Below are positions 26,205 through 33,943 of a stretch of 59,496 nucleotides of DNA, piece after piece. The DNA lies in contig VFJW01000015.1 in assembly GCA_009885845.1 (NCBI GenBank), forward strand, positions 1-59,496, in the 5' to 3' direction. The translations under genes were made by a program, and so were the position numbers. Position 1 is the first letter of the stretch. Each line of letters starts with the position of its first letter. Source of the DNA: Geobacter sp. Its GTDB lineage: Bacteria > Desulfobacterota > Desulfuromonadia > Geobacterales > Pseudopelobacteraceae. The notes under the pieces were generated by a model. It did no database searches, had not been told where the DNA came from, and saw nothing but the letters and a program-made list of their open reading frames with translations.

Positions 26205-26322
26205 TCGTGATTGGCGACTGTTTTTGCATGATATCCGGGAAAGTTCTGCCGGGTGCTTGAATATACTGAAACAACATCTGGACTTAATCGGTGACACACA
26301 ATCACCGCCACCATGCTCCTGA
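26197..26322 (+). pseudogene. hepT: Truncated HepT (HEPN toxin) remnant
   Basis: Translation from 26197 gives 41 residues. The first 30 (DWRLFLHDIRESSAGCLNIL...) match the HepT N-terminus, which normally runs about 110 residues. The frame then departs and stops at 26320-26322, before any RX4HXY catalytic motif. The toxin is therefore inactive, presumably after a deletion. Sequence up to the next gene at 26414 shows no HepT remainder. Confidence 0.75.
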
Positions 26323-26413
26323 TTTTACTTACTCCTCTACAGGCGTTTTCCACGGCAGATAGGAAACACGCGTGAATCACTTAACAATCATATACATAAT
26401 GGACTAAGGTACC

Positions 26414-27184
26414 GTGTCCATTTTAGATCCTCCATCTCTGCTGCGCATCCTGCTGTTACTGGTTATCGGTTACGTACTGCTGATAATCGCGAGCGCACTG
26501 TTCCAACGAAAACTGCTCTACCACCCTTCCCACGGCAAACAAGTTAACGGTCTGAGCGAATGGAATCATAACGGGCAACTGATAGGCTATGCCCGGCAGG
26601 TAGTTTCTCCCAAAACTGTTTGGCTATATATGCACGGTAATGCAGGCCAGGCAGCTGACCGCATCTATGCTCTGCCCTCGTTTCCGGCCACAGATGCCGT
26701 GTACTTTCTTGAATATCCCGGCTATGGTACCCGACCAGGATCACCTACGTTGACTTCAATAAATAGTGCAGCTCGGGAGGCGTACGAGCTTCTGAAACAT
26801 CACTATCCCCATACACCAGTATGCATAGTTGGCGAATCAATCGGCTCCGGCCCTGCTTGCTACCTGAGTACATTGCCGGATCCGCCTGCGAAGATCGTTC
26901 TGATTACCCCGTTTGCCCGTCTTGTTGATGTTGCTGCAGGTCATTTCCCAATCCTGCCGGTTAAGTTGCTGTTACGGGACAACTGGGATAACATCTCGGC
27001 ACTGCAGCACTATCAAGGGCGTATAGAAATATTTGGTGCACGCTCAGACAGTATCACTCCGGTCTCCCATGCCAGAGCGATTGCCGCCAGTAAACCATCT
27101 GCACTGCTGCATCTTATTGAAGGAGACCACAACGACTGGTCTGACGGCAACAAAGTGAAGATCCGCTATGAACAGGGCAAATGA
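26414..27184 (+). CDS. Membrane-anchored alpha/beta hydrolase
   Basis: This 256-residue protein starts with an N-terminal membrane anchor (LLRILLLLVIGYVLLIIASAL), then the BEM46/YfhR-type alpha/beta hydrolase fold. The oxyanion turn is MHGNAGQAADR, the nucleophile elbow GESIGSG with the catalytic Ser, an acid lies near ARSDSITP, and the His is in EGDHNDW. The substrate is unknown. The start is a GTG, preceded by AAGGT. It is a single gene in its neighbourhood. Confidence 0.85.
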   Translation: MSILDPPSLLRILLLLVIGYVLLIIASALFQRKLLYHPSHGKQVNGLSEWNHNGQLIGYARQVVSPKTVWLYMHGNAGQAADRIYALPSFPATDAVYFLEYPGYGTRPGSPTLTSINSAAREAYELLKHHYPHTPVCIVGESIGSGPACYLSTLPDPPAKIVLITPFARLVDVAAGHFPILPVKLLLRDNWDNISALQHYQGRIEIFGARSDSITPVSHARAIAASKPSALLHLIEGDHNDWSDGNKVKIRYEQGK

Positions 27185-27383
27185 AATGGATGAGCCTGTT
27201 ATTGACCTTATGGATGAAGGTCATAATAATGGGCCTTTGACGAGGTGTGTCCCTATCTGTTTCCTTTGAAAATCAAGCCTGATTTTTGAAGTTTGTGGGT
27301 AAAATCCGATTGTCGGAGTACTCCTCTTGTCACCCGACATGGTCTCAGCCATCACATCACACCCCGGCCAAGGGAAGACCGCC

Positions 27384-28391
27384 ATGCGTATTGCGCTCAT
27401 TTTTCCTTATTCCATCGGACCCATGCGGGGCAACATTATTACCGTACGGCGCATTGCGCGCTTTCTCCGTCAATCGGGAGTTGAAATACTTGACCTTGCC
27501 GTAGACGTCCTTTCTGTTAGCGAGATGGGGCGGCGGATTGAAGAATTTCAGCCCGACCTGATTCACTGTTTTCATGCGCTTTACTGCGGTTCGATCGCAC
27601 GAAGCCTGGCGGAGCGTTTTAACCTGCCATATGTGATCACCATTACCGGAAGCGATATTTATGATCCGCTGTTGCGGACACACCCGGAGACTACTCATGC
27701 GATCACGGCCGCGCAGGCCGTTGTCTGTTTTCATACCCGTGATGCCGAAATGCTGACACGATATTTTCCGCGCCTCTGCGGAACGGTAGCGGTCGTGCCT
27801 CAGGGAGTCGAACCATTGCCGGTACATCCGGGAGATACCTTTGGATTGTCGGATAATGCCTTTGTAGTACTGCTGCCCGCGGCGTTACGGCCGGTCAAAC
27901 GGGTGGAATTTCCTCTTCACGCGTTACCCCGACTGATACAGAGCATCCCTGAGATACAACTGATTATTGCAGGGGGAATACTCGATCAGGATTATGCCGC
28001 AAAGATTCGCACGATTCTCTGCGACGCACCGTTTGCCGTATGGCTCGGAGAGATACCCCATGAAAAGATGGGGAGTCTTTACCGGAGAGCCGATTTGGTG
28101 CTTAACTGCTCATATTCGGAGTCCATGCCCAACTCCCTCATGGAAGCGATGGCTCTCGGCCGCCCGGTTGTAGCGGCCGATATTCCCGGCAACCGATCGC
28201 TGATAAGGAATGGAGAAACCGGCTGGCTGTATGACGGCGAGGAAGATTTCAGGAATCTTGTAATTCAACTCCAGGGTGATGTAGCATTGCGAGAGAGAAC
28301 AGGCTGCCATGCCCGCAGGTTTATTTCGGAGAATTTTTCTCCGCAAGCCGAAGCGGAGCGTTATCTGGTCCTGTACGAAGGGGTTGTGTGA
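27384..28391 (+). CDS. GT4-family glycosyltransferase
   Basis: This 335-residue protein has the GT-B pattern of group 1 glycosyltransferases. The N-terminal part is MRIALIFPYSIGPMRGNI with an HCFHALYCG acceptor-side strand. The C-terminal part includes RPVKRVEFPLHAL and the EX7E motif ESMPNSLMEAMALGRPVVA. It transfers an activated sugar, probably to a surface polysaccharide or lipid. The ATG at 27384 has AAGGGA 8 bases upstream; an earlier in-frame ATG at 27327 lacks one. No other glycan genes are adjacent. Confidence 0.88.
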   Translation: MRIALIFPYSIGPMRGNIITVRRIARFLRQSGVEILDLAVDVLSVSEMGRRIEEFQPDLIHCFHALYCGSIARSLAERFNLPYVITITGSDIYDPLLRTHPETTHAITAAQAVVCFHTRDAEMLTRYFPRLCGTVAVVPQGVEPLPVHPGDTFGLSDNAFVVLLPAALRPVKRVEFPLHALPRLIQSIPEIQLIIAGGILDQDYAAKIRTILCDAPFAVWLGEIPHEKMGSLYRRADLVLNCSYSESMPNSLMEAMALGRPVVAADIPGNRSLIRNGETGWLYDGEEDFRNLVIQLQGDVALRERTGCHARRFISENFSPQAEAERYLVLYEGVV

Positions 28392-28450
28392 TGGTCGGAC
28401 TTTTTGAAACCGGGTGCCGGTAGCGCCACCCCGGAAAGGATGAATAACAT

Positions 28451-28861
28451 ATGAAGAGTATCAGAGCAGTGTTGGTCGCGATTTTTTTCGCAGCAGTATC
28501 ATTACCGGCCTTCGGCGGCGATTACGTCACCATATCGAGTCCCGAACTGAAGGCGATGATCGACCGGAGCGAGCCGGCACCGGTGATCATTGATTCCCGC
28601 TCGCAGAGCCAGTTTGACCAGACCCGTATCAAGGGGGCGATCAATATCCCGCTGGCTGAGATGGAGCAGAACCCGGCGCTACCCAAAGCCCCAAAAGATG
28701 CACAGCTGGTATTCTACTGCAGCGGCAGCACCTGAAGGGGAAGTGCCGATGCGGCGCGTGTCGCCGTGCAACGCGGATTCACTCAGGTATTTCTCCTGAA
28801 TGGCGGACTGCCGGGATGGCAGGCAGCCGGGTTTCCGGTAGAAAACGGTGTCATAAAATAG
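28451..28861 (+). CDS. Exported rhodanese with in-frame TGA: probable selenoprotein
   Basis: The frame runs 94 codons, meets TGA at 28733-28735, and continues unbroken in the same frame for 41 more codons to TAG, giving 136 residues if TGA is read as selenocysteine (U95). There is a signal peptide (residues 1-22) and a rhodanese domain: VIIDSRSQSQFDQTRIKGA, IPLAEME, LVFYC, then after the TGA RGSADAARVAV, FLLNGGLPGWQAAGFPV. In this family the active-site loop reads YCxGxTCxxS; here it reads YCSGST-TGA-RGS, so the TGA occupies the catalytic Cys position. A SECIS-like hairpin follows at 28750-28770. The alternative is a Cys-to-stop nonsense mutation. Confidence 0.72.
28750..28770 (+). promoter_or_regulatory. 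Putative bacterial SECIS element
   Basis: GGCG and CGCC at 28753-28756 and 28762-28765 enclose a CGTGT loop, extended by TGC/GCA with a 2-base bulge. The loop starts 22 bases after the TGA and has G as its second base. Both features fit the published bacterial SECIS consensus (loop 16-37 bases downstream, G in the first two loop bases). SelB would bind this loop. Confidence 0.6.
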
Positions 28862-28867
28862 AAAAGC

Positions 28868-29067
28868 GAATACCAACTATCAAGGGACATAGTACAGATT
28901 ACATATTAACCGTGCTCCACTAATACAAGAGTGCCACACAATCAGATAGCCCTGCAGGAGATGATGAATTCATTGCCACAGTTGAACATATGACCGGTCG
29001 AAATCCAAGCAAAGGCTCTCCTGGTCGACCGTGGAGGCAATAATCAGTATTGTGTCCCCCGATATTC
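28868..29067 (+). mobile_element. MITE-like internally deleted copy of the RAYT element
   Basis: The left end (28868-28910) resembles the RAYT element's left end in its GGGACATA.TACAGATTA.ATATT block. The last 100 bases (about 28968-29067) closely match the end of the RAYT gene and its right terminus, including the codons for the GSPGRP tail and TAATCAGTATTGTGTCCCC. The transposase middle is gone, leaving about 200 bp that could be moved in trans. It fills the gap between the selenoprotein gene and the YdcZ-like gene. Confidence 0.8.
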
Positions 29068-29086
29068 AATACATGGAGGTACCCGG

Positions 29087-29524
29087 ATGAACCAGATCAT
29101 GCTGCTTTTCCTGATGTTCATGGGCGGTATTGCCATTGCGATTCAACCCTCCATAAACGGGCGTCTGGCCCAGAAGATCGGTGCGCTTGAAAGCTCCCTG
29201 ATCTCCTTCGCCGTAGGCACCCTGTTTCTTGCGGCGGTGGTGCTGTTTGCCGGCAAGGGGTCAATCAGGGGTGTTACTAACAGCTCCTGGTGGGAACTCA
29301 CCGGCGGCTGCCTCGGCGCCTTTTTCGTCTCGATGACTATTGTTGCCATACCACGCATCGGCACGACGGCGGCATTGACTACAGCCATCTTCGCCCAGCT
29401 GACCACAAGCGTCATCCTGGACCATTTCGGACTCTTCGGATTCCGCACGATCCCCCTGGACAGCAAGCGGGCAATCGGAGTCGCGTTACTCATGGCCGGC
29501 GCCGCTTTGATCTTGAAGAAATGA
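29087..29524 (+). CDS. DMT-superfamily transporter, YdcZ/DUF606 type
   Basis: This 145-residue protein has about five hydrophobic helices and the DUF606 signatures AIQPSINGRLAQKIG, FAVGTLFLA, WWELTGGCLGAFFV and PRIGTTAALTTAIFAQLTTSVILDHFG. These small membrane proteins are EamA-like half transporters, usually acting as dimers. Substrate unknown. GGAGGT precedes the ATG, just past the MITE edge, so the element may affect its promoter. Confidence 0.88.
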   Translation: MNQIMLLFLMFMGGIAIAIQPSINGRLAQKIGALESSLISFAVGTLFLAAVVLFAGKGSIRGVTNSSWWELTGGCLGAFFVSMTIVAIPRIGTTAALTTAIFAQLTTSVILDHFGLFGFRTIPLDSKRAIGVALLMAGAALILKK

Positions 29525-29564
29525 AGCATACTCTAGCGCGGGTGTGATTTTGGAGGAACGGGCA

Positions 29565-29957
29565 ATGTTGAAGTGTGAAGAATCACCACCGGGACAGCTG
29601 CTCCTGGCAATCCAGCAATTTAACCGCCGTGAATGGTATGAATGCCATGAGACTATTGAAGAATTGTGGCTTGGCGAACAGGGCGAGATGAAGGATTTCC
29701 TTCAGGGGAGCCTCCAGATCGCTGTTGCCCTGCTCCATTTGCGTAACGGTAACTATGGCGGTGCTGTCAGTCTTCTTGTAAGCGGGGTCAATTATCTGAA
29801 ACGGGTGTCTGACATCTGTCTTTGGGTCGATGTTGCCGCCCTTATTGCTGATGCAGAAAAGGTACGATCTGCTCTGGAAGAACTCGGCCGGGAGAACATG
29901 GAATCTCTTGATCAATCACTCATCCCTCTGATAAAGATTGTTTCCCTGGTGCGATGA
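29565..29957 (+). CDS. DUF309 family protein
   Basis: This 130-residue protein carries the DUF309 core: FNRREWYECHETIEELWLG, then FLQGSLQIAVALLHLRNGNYGGA. The conserved H-E-x-x-E-x-x-W pattern may bind a metal. The function of the family is not established. The ATG at 29565 follows GGAGG by 8 bases; an upstream in-frame start at 29544 is rejected. Confidence 0.88.
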   Translation: MLKCEESPPGQLLLAIQQFNRREWYECHETIEELWLGEQGEMKDFLQGSLQIAVALLHLRNGNYGGAVSLLVSGVNYLKRVSDICLWVDVAALIADAEKVRSALEELGRENMESLDQSLIPLIKIVSLVR

Positions 29958-29991
29958 TGATGCAGAGTACTATACCGAAAGGAGCTACACA

Positions 29992-30057
29992 ATGAAGATA
30001 CTTGCCATATTCATGTCCCCCGATATTCTGCCCAAAGCTCTCACGACAGGCCGGTGA
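29992..30057 (+). pseudogene. Gene start cut by a RAYT terminus
   Basis: AAAGGAG and ATGAAGATACTTGCCATATTC form a good ribosome site and an N-terminus MKILAIF. The sequence then enters ATGTCCCCCGATATTC (30013-30028), the exact end sequence of the RAYT element, and stops after 21 codons. A real gene's 5' end seems to have been left behind after an insertion/deletion; its identity cannot be told. Confidence 0.5.
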
Positions 30058-30068
30058 AAACAAACAAT

Positions 30069-30100
30069 AACGCCCCTACGGGAGAACTGTCAGGGGCGTT
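30069..30100. terminator. Hairpin AACGCCCCT/AGGGGCGTT (terminator)
   Basis: A 9-bp perfect stem at 30069-30077 and 30092-30100 lies just past the stop of the minus-strand envelope operon. It probably terminates that operon. Confidence 0.72.
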
Positions 30101-30130
30101 ACTGTACCAATGCTTCATTTCAAAAATGCC

Positions 30131-30622
30131 TCAGCGAACGCTGCTCCCCCGCACCGGCCAGAGATAATACGGCTTGCTTTCCAACTTTGGAGCGACAACG
30201 CCGCTGGTCATATCCGCAGTCCAGATTTCGGTCGGCGATTTTCGGGTTGCGGTCCAGTATTCATAATCGCGCACGTCCATAAAACCGAGCTGGCGCAACT
30301 TCTGGTAGGGCCAGGTATCCATCTTGGTCTTGTCATACCCCATATCTTTGGCATATTCGATCAATCTGGCCATCTCTTCTTTGGACGGCACCCGCCAATC
30401 TGCATACCCGGCATAATTGGTCTCATTCAGACGTTTCATGTACTCATACACATTATCGTCACCGCGCCAGATCAACTGACGCCCCGGCATATTGGCGTTT
30501 TTCGCCCAGGTAAGACCGGTATTCTGATCAACCGCAGTTTTTTCCAGAAAAACAAAATTCGGCTTTGTTGCGCACGCCATCAACAAAAGTATAACAGGTA
30601 GTAACAAAAGCATTTTTTTCAT
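30131..30622 (-). CDS. DUF1566 (Lcl C-terminal) lipoprotein
   Basis: This 163-residue protein has a signal peptide with lipobox LMAC (Cys17). The mature domain shows the DUF1566 pattern: NTGLTWAKNANMPG, Y.GYADWRVPSKEEM, YEYWTATRKS and YYLWPVRG. In Legionella Lcl this domain is surface-exposed and binds glycosaminoglycan; elsewhere its role is unclear. It is the last gene of a six-gene minus-strand operon, 4 bases after the LpoB-like gene. Confidence 0.85.
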   Translation of the reverse strand: MKKMLLLLPVILLLMACATKPNFVFLEKTAVDQNTGLTWAKNANMPGRQLIWRGDDNVYEYMKRLNETNYAGYADWRVPSKEEMARLIEYAKDMGYDKTKMDTWPYQKLRQLGFMDVRDYEYWTATRKSPTEIWTADMTSGVVAPKLESKPYYLWPVRGSSVR

Positions 30623-30626
30623 AGCA

Positions 30627-31229
30627 TTACCTCCCGAAAGTACCGCGATTAAACACTTTGCGGATCTCTTTTTCGTCTGACCATTCCAGAATGCCGGTTT
30701 TCATATTTTTGAGCGACATCGTGAACTTGTAGTATACATCCGTCGTGCTGCCGGCCTTCTGTTTAATCTCGGAGAAGTTGGATGTCAGCAGAAACTCTGC
30801 GCCGATCTGCTGGCCGAAATTGACCGCCGTCTTTTTATCCACCAGCCCGCTGTCCCGCTGGGTTTTAAGCTCTTCAACAGTCTGGGCATCCGTCGTGCGA
30901 TCGATAAAGCGGAATTTTCCGGAACGGAGCAATTTTGTCCGGATGGAATCGGTAACAGATTCCGTATCGATATGCTGCATTGTCTTGTTCTTGACTTTGT
31001 CAACGCTCACTACCGGTCGGCGCGCAGAAGTCAGCTCAACCATCGGCGGGAAAGTAATCATTGAATCGACCATCGCTTCGGCTATCTGCTGAAGGTCGGA
31101 TGAGCCGAACTCTGTCGAAATCGGCTTGGCCGACCCGGCATCACCGTATTGCATGGTTGATGCACAACCGGAAAGAGATAACGCGCCAATTGCCGCCATT
31201 GCCAAAAGTGTTTTGATGCCATTTTTCAT
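30627..31229 (-). CDS. lpoB: LpoB-like penicillin-binding protein activator lipoprotein
   Basis: This 200-residue protein has a lipobox LSGC (Cys22) and the LpoB core: RRPVVSVDKVKNKTMQHIDTE, SVTDSIRTKLLRSGKFRFID, QQIGAEFLLTSNFSEIK and a C-terminal YYKFTMSLKNMKTG. In enterobacteria LpoB activates the synthase PBP1b from the outer membrane. The YcfL-like gene lies immediately upstream, the same pairing as ycfL-lpoB in E. coli. Activation of a PBP in this organism is inference. Confidence 0.85.
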   Translation of the reverse strand: MKNGIKTLLAMAAIGALSLSGCASTMQYGDAGSAKPISTEFGSSDLQQIAEAMVDSMITFPPMVELTSARRPVVSVDKVKNKTMQHIDTESVTDSIRTKLLRSGKFRFIDRTTDAQTVEELKTQRDSGLVDKKTAVNFGQQIGAEFLLTSNFSEIKQKAGSTTDVYYKFTMSLKNMKTGILEWSDEKEIRKVFNRGTFGR

Positions 31230-31298
31230 AGGTTGTATCCTCGCTTGAATTTAGATTTTTTCCCTTGTTTTTTGTCCGAATCCAGGGCACCAATCAAC

Positions 31299-31739
31299 CT
31301 AATCCGGCTCACGTATTTTGAGTTTGAACTCTTTTGCTCTCGGATCAGGCGCTACTCCCTGAACCACTTTTGTCTCGCGACCATAAAGAATCAGCGGTTT
31401 CCATGAACCGGCCCCGGCATTGATTTCAACGCCGCCGGCATCATACCAGTCGAATCGATACTGTAACGGCAGAGTATCCTTGTCTTTGGAACGCATTGTA
31501 GCCTGCGCTCTCATAATATCTCCCGCCATGGAGCTTCGTACATCGACAATCTGGATATCCCCCTTGAGTCCGTTGAACACCACATTCTTTTCAAGCGAAC
31601 GGGCACCCTGCTCGTCCCATGAAGCCCTGCCGGAAGTTTCCACTCCGGCGGTCGAACTGCAACCACCCAGACAAAGAGATGCACTCACAGCAGCCGCTGT
31701 TAACCCGCCAACAATAAAGCTTCTCACCTGTTTCATCAT
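31299..31739 (-). CDS. YcfL/DUF1425-like lipoprotein
   Basis: This 146-residue protein has a lipobox LGGC (Cys27) and a beta-rich DUF1425 domain: IQIVDVRSSMAGDIMRAQATMRSKD, LQYRFDWYDAGGVEI and W.PLILYGRETKVVQGVAPDPRAKEFKLKI. YcfL partners lpoB in enterobacterial genomes, and that order is preserved here. Exact role unknown. Confidence 0.85.
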   Translation of the reverse strand: MMKQVRSFIVGGLTAAAVSASLCLGGCSSTAGVETSGRASWDEQGARSLEKNVVFNGLKGDIQIVDVRSSMAGDIMRAQATMRSKDKDTLPLQYRFDWYDAGGVEINAGAGSWKPLILYGRETKVVQGVAPDPRAKEFKLKIREPD

Positions 31740-31748
31740 GTCACCTCC

Positions 31749-32774
31749 CTATTTCCACTTGAGTGGTTTGTCACTTGACCCCGGAGTACTCCCCGCGTCG
31801 CCTTTTGTCCCGGAATCGGGTTGAGTCACATCCGGCGACGGTGCCGATTCGGCAGCAGGAGCGGCAGCGGTTTTTATAGCGCGTACTACGCACCCTTTGG
31901 TAATGCCCATATCGTCACCGGTGATGGCAGCATAACTGGTATTCCTGTCAATCCGGCTGATGGTTGCCTGTCCCACCGGCACCTCATTGTTGAAAAACTC
32001 ACCGGTGTCATCATCCTTTACGCTCTGAACTGCATATATTTCAACAGTATCGCCCTTTACAAATCCCGCTTCGCTGCCACGGTTGATCATCACCTGTCTC
32101 CCGGTTACCGCCAGAACCTTTGCCGGACGAAGAAGAGCAACAATCTCCTGCGAAAGTTTCTTTGCCATCTCTTTGGCCAGAGCAACGATTGCTTCATCAC
32201 TCCCTGAAAGCTGCCCTAATTTGGCATTCTCAATCTCTTCACTTCTAGTGAGCTGTATGCTGGGAGAGTCAGGGAGCAATTTACCGGTTGTCGTATCAAC
32301 AATCTGCACAACCGCCGACAAAAACAGCTTGCGGCTCAATGATCCCCGACCGATTGCACGATATTCCGTAGTATCGGATCTGTCCTCAAAACCGTCAATC
32401 TGTGGCAGGAACGCAAATTTGGCACCGGCCATTTTGCCGGTCTGGGCTGCATTTTTATCATTCGGATCAACCGCTACCGCTGCAAATCCTTGTTCCAGTT
32501 CAATATCGCCCTTACGGTTCCGCTCTACCAACTGAAACACACGGGTAGCGTTCAGTGCCGAAATAAACTGAGTTTCCAGAGAATTTATCGTCCGTTTCAG
32601 TTCGGATTGGCGATTCTTTTTCACCGCCGTTTCAATAACTGACGGCTGAACCTTGAGCGAGCCGATAAAAATTGTGTCCTTCTCCCCCTTACTCAGTTCT
32701 GCCGCTGAAGCACACAGCGGCAACAGTAGAATCGAGATAATTACTGCCGTACATACTCTTGACAGGATCCTCAT
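31749..32774 (-). CDS. Exported CsgG/TolB-like protein
   Basis: This 341-residue protein has a signal peptide cut after ASA. The mature part has a CsgG-like domain (FIGSLKVQPS, INSLETQFISALNATRVFQLVERNRK, AGAKFAFLPQIDGF, QIVDTTTGKLL). A small beta domain follows (VLAVTGRQVMINRGSEAGFVKGDTVEIYAV) like those in FlgT and curli-related proteins. The tail is Pro/Ser-rich. CsgG-type proteins can be outer-membrane channels, but without a lipobox this one is probably a periplasmic scaffold. Confidence 0.75.
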   Translation of the reverse strand: MRILSRVCTAVIISILLLPLCASAAELSKGEKDTIFIGSLKVQPSVIETAVKKNRQSELKRTINSLETQFISALNATRVFQLVERNRKGDIELEQGFAAVAVDPNDKNAAQTGKMAGAKFAFLPQIDGFEDRSDTTEYRAIGRGSLSRKLFLSAVVQIVDTTTGKLLPDSPSIQLTRSEEIENAKLGQLSGSDEAIVALAKEMAKKLSQEIVALLRPAKVLAVTGRQVMINRGSEAGFVKGDTVEIYAVQSVKDDDTGEFFNNEVPVGQATISRIDRNTSYAAITGDDMGITKGCVVRAIKTAAAPAAESAPSPDVTQPDSGTKGDAGSTPGSSDKPLKWK

Positions 32775-32786
32775 ACATACTCCCTT

Positions 32787-33923
32787 CTATTTGTTGATTT
32801 CAGTAGACGGAACAATTTCGGTTCGATCATTACTCTCTTCCTGCTTCTTCTTTTCACCGTCGGCGATCGCCTTTTTTGAGTAGGCATCGGCATCACCACG
32901 CATTTTGTTAATCTCGATGTTTCCTTCCCGCTCCTTTACGTCCATTTCCGATTGCATCTTTGTCTTGGCGAGGTCAAGCTTCAGCTGTTCAAGAGTTGAA
33001 TAACGCGCAAGTCCTTCTGCCGAGAGCTCAAGCGTCACATTCAACAATTGATTGGCAAAAATATTGACTGTTTTGTCCCACGTAGTAAGCCACTGTTTGG
33101 AAATCCTCAGCTGATGCAGACCGGGCGCTGCGGCAAAGCGGCCCGGTGTGGATCCGATGACTGCGCCGTCCAGTTCAACCGTGGCGCCATCAACACTACT
33201 GCTCACTGAAAACTCAACCACAGCTGCCGTTTGTACCTTTACGTCACGAATTTTCTGAATCTTGGCACTGACATTATCAGCCGCTTTAAGCGCACCGGCA
33301 TCCAGCAGCTTATTGACTACTTCGGTTGACGTTATCTTCAGACGTTCCACAACGGCAACCCGTTCCGCGACTGAAACCAGATCACCATACACGGTGCCGC
33401 CAGAATTGCCTTCCAGTACCTTAAGAGCTATTCGCAACGTATAGACGTAGCTTTTGTTGCTGGTTCCGTAGCTCGTTCCCTCTCCCTGGAAGGAGCGGGT
33501 TTCCTCGCCGAACGATGTCAACGATGCCATTACCAGATAATCCGCCCCGATCATCTGGGATATTCGCAGAGCCGAAGCAGCTGAAAGTGAGTTTTCAATG
33601 CCCCCGTTCACGTGTGACCCTTCAGCTGCTTTTTCAAGAACAGTGACGTCACGCTGCAGCGCCGGATCAAGATCGCGCGCCTCGCGAAATTTTGCGACAA
33701 CCACGCTGCGATCGATCACTGAAAAGCCCTTATCGGTCAAACGGGTTGTCAACAGATCATTCAGCACATCCAGTTTATCGGTGAATTCAGCTCCCGCACG
33801 ATTCTGAATAAAAACAGCCGCACGTAACGACGGTGCATCGGGAGAACTTTCTGCAGAAAAGCATGGCAATGAAACACCGAGAGAGACAAAAATCATACTC
33901 AGGGATACCAGAAGTTTTCTCAT
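32787..33923 (-). CDS. Exported CsgG-like protein with PEGA domain and coiled-coil tail
   Basis: This 378-residue protein has a signal peptide ending near CFSAE. A CsgG/TolB-like N-terminal domain follows (DLLTTRLTDKGFSVIDRSVVVAKF, SQMIGADYLVMASLTSF), then a PEGA-type beta domain (VSSSVDGATVELDGAVIGSTPG, GLHQLRISK) and a long charged coiled coil. PEGA domains often mediate cell-envelope contacts. It lies second in the operon. AAGGAG precedes the ATG. Confidence 0.75.
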   Translation of the reverse strand: MRKLLVSLSMIFVSLGVSLPCFSAESSPDAPSLRAAVFIQNRAGAEFTDKLDVLNDLLTTRLTDKGFSVIDRSVVVAKFREARDLDPALQRDVTVLEKAAEGSHVNGGIENSLSAASALRISQMIGADYLVMASLTSFGEETRSFQGEGTSYGTSNKSYVYTLRIALKVLEGNSGGTVYGDLVSVAERVAVVERLKITSTEVVNKLLDAGALKAADNVSAKIQKIRDVKVQTAAVVEFSVSSSVDGATVELDGAVIGSTPGRFAAAPGLHQLRISKQWLTTWDKTVNIFANQLLNVTLELSAEGLARYSTLEQLKLDLAKTKMQSEMDVKEREGNIEINKMRGDADAYSKKAIADGEKKKQEESNDRTEIVPSTEINK

Positions 33924-33943
33924 ACGCGACTCCTTGTTATTTT

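Noticed and set aside
28410-28434. CCGGGTG/CACCCCGG hairpin before the rhodanese as a riboswitch.
   Set aside because: Lacks any conserved aptamer core I know, including GEMM; only a short stem is visible.
28451-28735. Short 94-residue rhodanese ending at TGA, as a truncated pseudogene.
   Set aside because: The same frame stays open with a family-like C-terminus to 28861, the TGA aligns with the active-site Cys, and a SECIS-like hairpin follows. Read-through as Sec explains all three; pseudogene remains the fallback.
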